64,000 nt of DNA from Albibacterium sp035514885 (GTDB taxonomy: Bacteria; Bacteroidota; Bacteroidia; Sphingobacteriales; Sphingobacteriaceae). Below, piece by piece: positions 34,203 through 43,200 of the stretch. Both the position numbers and the translations under genes were made by a program. The stretch's first letter is position 1. Each line of letters starts with the position of its first letter. The stretch lies in the NCBI RefSeq assembly GCF_035514885.1, contig NZ_DATJCH010000005.1, positions 229,113-293,112 on the forward strand, written 5' to 3'. Under the pieces are notes generated by a model. It worked only from the letters and a program-made list of their open reading frames with translations. It was not told the origin of the DNA and made no database searches.

Positions 34203-36639
34203 ACTAGCAGAACATTGGTTTAAACTTAAAAGCTGGGAACCCTATGCTTTTCAAAAGGATAGCTGGGAACAAATGGCAAAAGGGAAATCGGGCCTATTAA
34301 ATGCTCCTACTGGTTTTGGGAAAACAATGGCTATCTGGTTTGGTATATTGGAGCATTATTATCTAAAAATTGAACCACAATATACCGATAAGAGAAAAGC
34401 AAAGAAGTTACACTGTTTATGGATAACGCCTCTAAGGGCTCTGTCGAGAGAGATTCATCAGGCTACCAATGCTGTAAGCGATGATTTAGGCCTGGATTAT
34501 AATATTGGACTCCGGACTGGAGATACTCTTGCAGCTGAACGCAAGAAGCAAAAAACGAAACCACCAAGTGCTTTAATCACTACTCCGGAAAGTGTTCATA
34601 TTATGCTTGGGACAAAAGGTTATTCTGAATATTTTGCGGGCCTTTCTGTTATTGTAATCGATGAGTGGCATGAATTAATGGGCAGTAAACGCGGAGTATT
34701 GGTTGAATTGGCTTTAAGCAGGTTGAAAGCTTTAAATCCGAAATTAATTATCTGGGGAATATCGGCTACTATTGGAAATTTAAAGCAGGCTAAAGCTATT
34801 TTGCTCGGCAACAGGAATCGAGGTGTACTTGTACGGGCAGAGTTGGATAAGAAAATCGATATCCATACCATACTGCCTGATTCGTTAGAGAAGTTTCCCT
34901 GGGCTGGCCATATGGGTTTAACATTGGCTGAAAAGGTTTTACCTTTAATTCAAAAAGGCAGCAGTACCTTGCTTTTTACCAATACACGTGCACAAGCAGA
35001 AATATGGTATCAACATTTGTTGGATATTGCTCCGGATTTAGCTGGTGTGATGGCTTTGCATCATGGCAGTTTAAGTCAGGACTTACGGAATTGGGTAGAG
35101 AACGCATTGCATGAAGGATCATTAAAAGTGGTAGTTTGTACGAGCAGCCTCGATTTAGGAGTAGATTTCAGACCTGTCGATACAGTTATACAAGTCGGTT
35201 CGCCGAAAGGGGTGGCGCGATTTTTACAGCGTGCAGGCCGGAGTGGACACCAACCCGGTGCATTAAGTACAATCTACTTCCTTCCAACGCATTCACTTGA
35301 AATTATGGAAGGTGCAAGTTTAAAGTATGCGGTTGCCAAGGGAATGGTGGAAGAGAGGATTCCTTTTATCCGATCTTTTGACGTGTTAATACAGTATCTG
35401 ATTACACTGGCTGTATCGGAAGGTTTTTCAGCCGATGAGATCTTTCAAGAAGTAATAAAGACGCATTGCTATGAGAGCATTACTCGTCAGGAGTTTGATG
35501 ATTGTCTTTTGTTGATTTATAAGGGTGGGAGAACGCTGGATGCGTATGATGAGTTCCACAAGGTTAAAATTATAGATGGCCTGTATAAAGTAACAGATAA
35601 GAAGATAGCATTACGTCATATGATGTCTATCGGAACGATTGTGAACGATGCTATGATGCAGGTAAAGTACCTGAATGGCAAATACCTTGGTTCCATTGAA
35701 GAGTGGTTTATTTCGAGGCTTAAGCCTGGTGATACGTTTTGGTTTTCAGGTCGCAGCCTGGAATTGATTATGGTAAAATATATGCAGGTTATTGTACGTT
35801 CTTCCAATAAGAAGCGTGGTAAAATTCCTTCGTGGATGGGCGGGCGTTTTCCGATTTCTGCGAATCTTGGTGCAGCTATTCGTTACACATTTAAAGAGGT
35901 TCATTATAAAGCTATTCAAAATAAAACTCCCGAAGTACAGTTCTTAATGCCTTTGTTTAATGAACAGGCCAGGCGGAGCTATCTTCCTAAAGAAAATGAA
36001 TTATTACTTGAATATATACATACCAAATATGGCTATCATTTATTTATCTATCCATTTGAAGGAAAATTAGTTCACGAGGGGATGGCTGCTATATTAGCCT
36101 ACCGACTTTCGAAAATAAAGAAATCTACCTTTAGCATAGCTACCAATGAATATGGTATTGAGCTTTTGAGTGATGAGAAGATTGCTGTCAATGAGCTATC
36201 TTTGGAGGATCTGTTTTCTACAAAAGAACTTTACTCCGATATTCAGGAAGGTATTAACACGATGGAGATGGCTCGTCGTCAATTTCGTGAAATAGCAGGA
36301 ATTTCCGGACTGGTTTTTAAGGGTTTTCCTGGAAACCAGATAAAAGCCAAGCATTTACAGGCGAATTCCGGTTTGTTTTTTTCCGTATTTGAAGACTATG
36401 ACAGGGATAATCTGCTGCTTCGGCAGGCTTATGATGAAGTGTTTATTTTTCAGCTAGAGATTGTTAGAATGAACGCAGCATTTCAACGAATTGAAACGCA
36501 TAAAAAAGTATTAAGATCTTTGGAGCATCTAACACCTTTTTCCTTTCCACTCTTTACAGAATCTTTCCGGGAAAAATACTCGAATGAAGATTGGTTATCG
36601 AGAATTGAGAAAATCAAACAGCAATTGGAAGAGCTATGA
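34195..36639 (+). CDS. Lhr-like DEXH-box helicase of the ligase-associated repair system
   Basis: 814-residue SF2 helicase. Seen: motif I NAPTGFGKTMAIWFG (36-50), WITPLRALSREI, TPESVHIML, motif II DEWHELMG, SAT in WGISATIG, SSLDLGVDF, and motif VI RAGRSGHQPG, followed by winged-helix and Lhr-type C-terminal domains. Shorter than full Lhr (about 1500), as is usual for the ligase-associated form. Start is GTG 34195, overlapping the ligase by eight bases. It is thought to unwind or remodel damaged DNA alongside its operon partners. Confidence 0.92.
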   Translation: MNELAEHWFKLKSWEPYAFQKDSWEQMAKGKSGLLNAPTGFGKTMAIWFGILEHYYLKIEPQYTDKRKAKKLHCLWITPLRALSREIHQATNAVSDDLGLDYNIGLRTGDTLAAERKKQKTKPPSALITTPESVHIMLGTKGYSEYFAGLSVIVIDEWHELMGSKRGVLVELALSRLKALNPKLIIWGISATIGNLKQAKAILLGNRNRGVLVRAELDKKIDIHTILPDSLEKFPWAGHMGLTLAEKVLPLIQKGSSTLLFTNTRAQAEIWYQHLLDIAPDLAGVMALHHGSLSQDLRNWVENALHEGSLKVVVCTSSLDLGVDFRPVDTVIQVGSPKGVARFLQRAGRSGHQPGALSTIYFLPTHSLEIMEGASLKYAVAKGMVEERIPFIRSFDVLIQYLITLAVSEGFSADEIFQEVIKTHCYESITRQEFDDCLLLIYKGGRTLDAYDEFHKVKIIDGLYKVTDKKIALRHMMSIGTIVNDAMMQVKYLNGKYLGSIEEWFISRLKPGDTFWFSGRSLELIMVKYMQVIVRSSNKKRGKIPSWMGGRFPISANLGAAIRYTFKEVHYKAIQNKTPEVQFLMPLFNEQARRSYLPKENELLLEYIHTKYGYHLFIYPFEGKLVHEGMAAILAYRLSKIKKSTFSIATNEYGIELLSDEKIAVNELSLEDLFSTKELYSDIQEGINTMEMARRQFREIAGISGLVFKGFPGNQIKAKHLQANSGLFFSVFEDYDRDNLLLRQAYDEVFIFQLEIVRMNAAFQRIETHKKVLRSLEHLTPFSFPLFTESFREKYSNEDWLSRIEKIKQQLEEL

Positions 36640-37280
36640 TCATTACCATAAGGGATACGCAGATTCAATTATTAGCACAAAGAGCTATTTATCTGGAACA
36701 ATATAAAATATTGGTTATTGCTGACATGCATCTGGGTAAGCTGCTTCATTTCAGGAAGAAAGGATTATTCGTGCCCGCTATTACTGTTAATGAGGATTTA
36801 GAACTAATGAAAAAGTTGATTGAGGAATATAATCCTCACGAGGTTGTTTTTCTGGGTGATTTATTTCATAGTGAACAAAATAGCGAATGTGGTAATTTTT
36901 TAGAGGTGATTGCTTTATTTCCTCAGATTAAATTTATCCTTACAAAAGGGAATCATGATATTATTCCCACAGATTTTTTTAGTAATGCACAGGTAGAAAT
37001 TGTTAAAGAAAGAGTTCTTGAGAATAAAATAGCCTTGAGGCATCAGTTACCGCGAAAGCCAGAACCGGATACTTTTTACATGATCGGTCATTTTCATCCG
37101 GGTTATTTGATTCATCGTAAAGCAAGGCAAACTTTTCGTTTGCCTTGCTTTTATCAGTATGGAAATGTTCTTGTTCTTCCTGCTTTCGGGAAATTCACTG
37201 GACTATTTATACCGGAATTTTCAGAAGAGGGTACCAATTATGTAATTATTAATGATGAAGTTATTCATATAGCTAAATAG
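36636..37280 (+). CDS. pdeM: Ligase-associated metallophosphoesterase PdeM
   Basis: 214-residue calcineurin-like enzyme, last gene of the repair operon. Seen: VIADMHLGKLLHFRKKG (about residues 30-46), FLGDLFHSE, LTKGNHDII, and GHFHPGYLI. The first four bases overlap the helicase stop, completing a fully overlapping four-gene set. A DNA 3'-end-trimming endonuclease or phosphodiesterase role is assigned to this family by context. The 3' end overlaps the giant minus-strand gene by eight bases, stop to stop. Confidence 0.9.
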   Translation: MIITIRDTQIQLLAQRAIYLEQYKILVIADMHLGKLLHFRKKGLFVPAITVNEDLELMKKLIEEYNPHEVVFLGDLFHSEQNSECGNFLEVIALFPQIKFILTKGNHDIIPTDFFSNAQVEIVKERVLENKIALRHQLPRKPEPDTFYMIGHFHPGYLIHRKARQTFRLPCFYQYGNVLVLPAFGKFTGLFIPEFSEEGTNYVIINDEVIHIAK

Positions 37281-40200
37281 CAATGTGAATTTCTGCTGTA
37301 TGCTCACTACCATCATCTACCAAAGGAATGCTGTTTCCTTCACCTTGTGTATCTTCGGTTTTCCACCAGGACTTTCCATCTGTTATTTGATAAACTGTGA
37401 TTTTATACGTTGAACTCTTGTAACGGTAAACGATAGAGATGGACGGCCATTCTAATGGAAAGCAAGGTTCAAAATTTAGTTTGTCTACCTGTAAGTTTAT
37501 CCCCAGCATTGAATCTGTAATAAATTGATACATCCAGCCTGCAGATCCTGTGTACCAGGTCCATCCTCCTCTTCCTAAATGTGATTCGTTTGCATATACA
37601 TCTGCAGCCATTACATAAGGCTCTACTTTATAAGTTTGTACAGCCTTTACATCTAAGGCATGATTAATAGGCTGAATCATGCTGAATAGTTCGTAAACCT
37701 TTTTTCTGTCCCCTAAAGCAGCGAAAGCCATGAGTGTCCAGATAGCGGCATGTGAATATTGACCCCCGTTTTCCCGAACTCCTGGAACATAACCTTTGAT
37801 ATATCCCGGACTTGGTTTTGCCACATTAAAGGGTGGGTCAAGTAACTGGATAATTTTCATATCCTTTTTTACGAGGCGCTTATCTAAAGAATCCATGGCT
37901 GTATTTCTTCTTTCTTCAGGTGCAGCAGAAGATAATACTGACCAACTTTGTGAGATCGCATCAATACTACATTCTGTGTTTTCTTTGGATCCTAAAGGGC
38001 TGCCATCATCAAACCAGGCCCGTTTATACCACTCTCCATCCCAAGCTGAAGCTTCAATATTAGCTTTTAGCTTAGCAGCTTCGCTTTTACAAGTTTCGGC
38101 GAAGGCCTCATCAGCATGGTTTATTGCGGTATCGGAGAATTCGATGAGAACCGTGTATAGGAAGAATGCAAGCCATACACTTTCACCTTTCCCTTTATTT
38201 CCTACCAGATCCATCCCATCATTCCAATCGCCTGATCCCATTAATGGTAAGCCATGCTTTCCAAATCTCAGGCTATGTTTAATCGCCCTGATGCAATGTT
38301 CGTATAAATCGCCACTCAGGTTGCCACTTGTTGGCAGATCGTATAAGGAGTCTTCTCCTTCGTGAAGAAGCCTGCTTTCAAGGAAGCCAATGGTTTCAGC
38401 TAAGATCTCTTTATCTCCTGTAGTTTTGACATAGCGAGAAGTTACAAAAGGTAACCAAAGCAAGTCATCAGAACAATTTGTACGAACACCCCTTCCTTCA
38501 GGTGGATGCCACCAATGTTGAACATCTCCTTCTACGAACTGTCTGGATGCATTCATAAGTATCTGCTCACGAGCGAGTTCAGGCTTATTATGCAATAATG
38601 AAAGTACATCTTGCAGCTGATCCCTAAAACCATATGCTCCACCTGATTGATAGAATCCGCTACGTGCAAATAAACGGGATGCAATGGTTTGGTAGGTCAG
38701 CCAACCGTTGGTCAGTAGATTAAGCGACTGGTCAGGCGTATCTACCTTCAGCGTATTTAAAGTTTCTTTCCAATATTCCTTTACCTGTTGCAATGATTCC
38801 AATACGGTGTCCTGCTCAGCGAATTGTTGGACAAGATCCAAGGCTCTGGAGTCGCTGGATTCATTACCTATTTGAAATATGATTAGCTTTTCTCCACCAT
38901 CCAATAAGTTAAACCGTACTTGCAGGGCAGCGCAAGTATCCATATCAGAACCGATTCTGCCAGAAAGTTTCTTGCGATTCAGAGCCTGAGGGTTCATTAG
39001 ATTCCTGTTTCTGCCGATAAACTCAGAACGATCAGATGTAAAGCTGAAATTATTTCCTCCATTCACTTTGAAGAAGGCAGTTTGCTCTGAAAATGCTGTA
39101 TTATATCGGTTCTTGAACAGCAATGCTCCACTTGATGTGTCGTGCTTTGAAAGGATATGCATATTCGTTTTTGAACGTACATCTCCCAGAATAATCTCTA
39201 AGAAGCCGGTTGAAGATAGTTTGCGAACCTGACCCGACTGATTCTTTACCTTTAGAACGACAAACTTTATCGGTAAATCTTTATCTACAAAGACAGTCAT
39301 TTCTGAGTGAATGCCATTCTCGATGTGCTCGTAGCTACTATAGCCGAACCCATGTGTGGTTATATAAGGTGTTTTCCCACCTGCAGGAAATGGAGAAGGT
39401 GACCAGAATGATCCGGTTTCTTCGTCGCGAAGGTAGAATGCTTCTCCACTGATATCACTTACCGGATCATTACTCCAAGGAGTAATGCGGTATTCGTGGG
39501 CATTAATGGCCCAAGAATAGGCCGAACCGCTTTCTGAAATTACTGTTCCAAGGATAGGGTTTGCAATGATATTTGTCCAGGGAGCAGGAGTGCCTTTCTT
39601 TCTATCTGTTATTATTTTGTATTCATCACCTTTTGGTGTAAAACCACCTGTGCCATTAAAGAAAAGTAAATCAGCTGGCAGAGCCAACTCTTGTTTAGAA
39701 TCACTCTCCTGTGTGATGATTGATTTCAGTTCTAATAGGGGAGGTAATATTTTTTCTGAATTGTGCCGGTTGATTTGCTCAGACAGTGTTCCTCCATCAT
39801 CTCTGATTATTACCCTTGCAACACTTTCAAAAAGAATGCGGTCTTCTGATGATATTTGATCAGCTGATTTTACAAATACTTTACCCGGATTGCTATGAGT
39901 AACTGTTGTAATGGCTGCAGAAGAAATCATTCCCATAATGTGATCCTGCAATTCATGTCTGTAAGAACCATGATCCTCATTCCAGATCACAAGATCGACA
40001 GCCAGTCCTTTTAATTGCCAGTAGGCATGGGCCTGAATCATCTGACTTACTAATTCAATGCTATCCTGATTGTCTATCTGGAGTAGAACGATGGGTAGAT
40101 CGCCCGAAACAGAATGGCTCCATAAGCCAGATTGGCCCCTGAAGTTACTTTCAATTGTGCTTGAATCTGCTCTTAAATTCGGATTTGCATAAATGATTGA

Positions 40201-43200
40201 AGCAGCTAATCTGGCATACAATTGGGCGTCTGCCTCTGTTGCATTAATTTGTCGTAGCAATACCTGGCTGTGTGTCCATGAGAGTTCAAACGCACGTTTC
40301 TTTAAGTTTCGATCTCTGTATTTATGCATTAAGGCATCGCTGCTTTCCTTGGTTTCACTGATACCATAAATCAGATCAATTGTCGCTACCTGATTTGGTT
40401 TTATGGTTATCCGATAGCGAATAGCCATAATCGGATCTAATACAGATCCTTGATTTCCCGCCAGGGTGCTTATTTCCATGGCTTGAGGATGAGCTAAGTT
40501 TTTTCCGCGGCCAATAAACTCCATTCGATCAGTTTCAAAAGATACTTCCTGAACTTCTACTCCATGAACATCCATTAAATGGAATAAATGAGGAGGATGT
40601 TCGTCTTCAGAACGCGCACGGCGAGTACTGAAAATAGCATTGTACTCTGGTTTTATTTCAGTTTGTACAAAGAGATTACTGAATGCAGGATGTGCTTCAT
40701 CAGATGCCTGACTTGCCACTACAATTTCTGCATAGCTCGTAATTTCCAACGTTTTTACAGACTGTGATTTATTGCTTATCCGTATCCTTCTCATTTCAGC
40801 ATCATCTTCGGGAGACACCACAATTTCTGTCTTGGTATCTATTCCATAATCCTGTCTGAAGAACTCTACATGCCCTTGCGAGTAAGTCACCTTATAATTT
40901 GTTGCCGGATGCATGGTTGGATGATGCGTATTTGACCAGAAATTACCGGTATTAACATCTTTGATGTAGCAGAATATTCCATAATCATCTTTGGTGATAT
41001 CTTCTCGCCAGCGTGTGATTGATAAATCTTTCCATCTGCTATATCCTCCTCCCGAATTGGTAACCATTACCTGATAGTGGCCATTGCTTAATAGCTTAAC
41101 CTCCGGAATTGCCGTGTTTGCTGTGTTGATAGTTCGAACCTGTACATCGGTATCAATGGTGCGGATTTCGCTGATATCTGCAGTGTGGGCATAGAAAATG
41201 GAAGTCTTAGGAATACGTTCCTGTAATAATAATAGCGTAGCCTGGAATCGAAGTTCCGATACAAAGCGCTGCTGCATAGGTTTATTTAACAATACATAAG
41301 CCAGCGACAGGAAGCTCATTCCTTGGTGATGCGCCATATAGGAATTGATGATAGCATAATCTTTGCCTCGCGGAAGTCTGCTGGCTGTATAATCAACGGC
41401 TTCATAAAAACCATACTCACCTTCGAACCCTTCGAGTGACATAAACTGTAAGTTAGCACAAGCTTTACTTGGCAAGATCATTAAGGCTAACATGGTAGCG
41501 TAAGGCGCTATTACCAGGTCTTCTTCCAAACCACGTTTTAAACCTAAGCCCGGTACACCGAAAGCCTGATATTGGTAATTTAAGTTAACGTCTACATTGT
41601 TGTAGCCAGATTCTGATATGCCCCAAGGGGTTCCGCGTTTTTTGGCATATTCTATCTGCCTTTTTACAGTAGCTATGTTTGTTTGATAGAGTAGCGTGTT
41701 TTCGTAAGATGGCATTATTAATTGTGGCATCAGGTATTCAAACATAGATCCACTCCAGGATAATAGGATAGGGCCGGCATTGGAATTAGTTAGTAAACGA
41801 CCCAATGAGAACCAGCTTTTCTGAGGTAGTTTTCCTTGAGCAATACCCACAAAAACTCCTAAGCGGGCTTCAGATGCCAGCATATCGTAATAACTCTCGT
41901 CTTTTCTTTGTTCATCAACATTGAAACCAATCCTTAGCAAGTCGGTCGATTTATCGAATAGGAAGTCGTATTCTACATTGCTTAGCTCTTCACATTGTTC
42001 TGCCAGTTGTTTTAGGAAGATCAGTTTTGAAACAGCAGCCGTATAGCCCTTGGTAAAAGATGATTGCAGTTTAATTAACCATTCTTTGTCTTCTGTATTA
42101 TTATCCTGTGCTTTATAGTGATTAATATATTGTATAAACTCATCCGAAGTTTCAATGATAGACGTAAGAGAAAGGTTATAGTCTAACAACGATAGTTGAA
42201 TGAATTGACTTGGAACAGGTAACATATCCAACCAAGGGATGTTTGTTGCCAAGTCATCTCGTATACTTTTTATTTGAAGCGACAGCCTGTTTGTCCATTT
42301 AGGTAGGTCAGTTTCATTTTCTTCTTCCCATAAGATCAGTTCATCACTTAAAAGAGCCAGATTATCGAGGTGTTTTTTTATGGTACTTAAAGAATGGCTG
42401 TTTTCTTTGATAATGGTATTCAGGAGGTTCTGAATCTTTTCTATAAGTTCGTTTTTCTGAATTTTAAGCAGATCGTTGATGATGTCAACGGTTGTTCTTA
42501 TCCCTTCAAAACTCCTGTAATTAAAGATTGGATCGTTTGGAAGTGAAATAAAGCCTTGTTTAAGCGTTAATAGATTACCTAAAAGATTACCACTGTCAAC
42601 AGTTGATACATACCTCGGCTGTAGAGTTAGTAGGGAGGTTGTCTCGTACCAATTATAAAAATGTCCTTTATACCGATCCATGCGTAACATGGTTTGCAGC
42701 GTATTATTACTTCTCGCTACGAATTCTCCGGCAGGAATATACCCAAAATCGTAAGCAGCTAAATTAGCCAGTAAGGCCAACCCGATATTGGTTGGTGAGG
42801 TACGATGTGCGATAACCATATCCGGATGTTCCTGCAGATTATCTGGTGGTAACCAGTTTTCTTCTGCATTAACGAACTGCTGGAAGAAAGACCATGTTTT
42901 GCGAGCAGATTTGTGTAAGAACAATGTCTGTTCTCCGCTTAGTTCAGGGCTCTCTTCTTCTTCTGGAATGCTTAAACGCCATGCAAGTGCAGGTGATATT
43001 AGCCAGAGTATCAGAATAGGCGAAGCAACATAGAAAGCCGGATAATTAGAGTACAGAAATAAAACGGTACAAACAGCGGCTAGTACAGGACCGATCCACA
43101 TAGAAAGGTAGTTGGATAGGATCGTATTCTTTGAAAGGTAAGAGGATTGAGCAGAAGGTGTCCATTCCAATAATTTCTTGCCGGTAACTATCATACGCCA

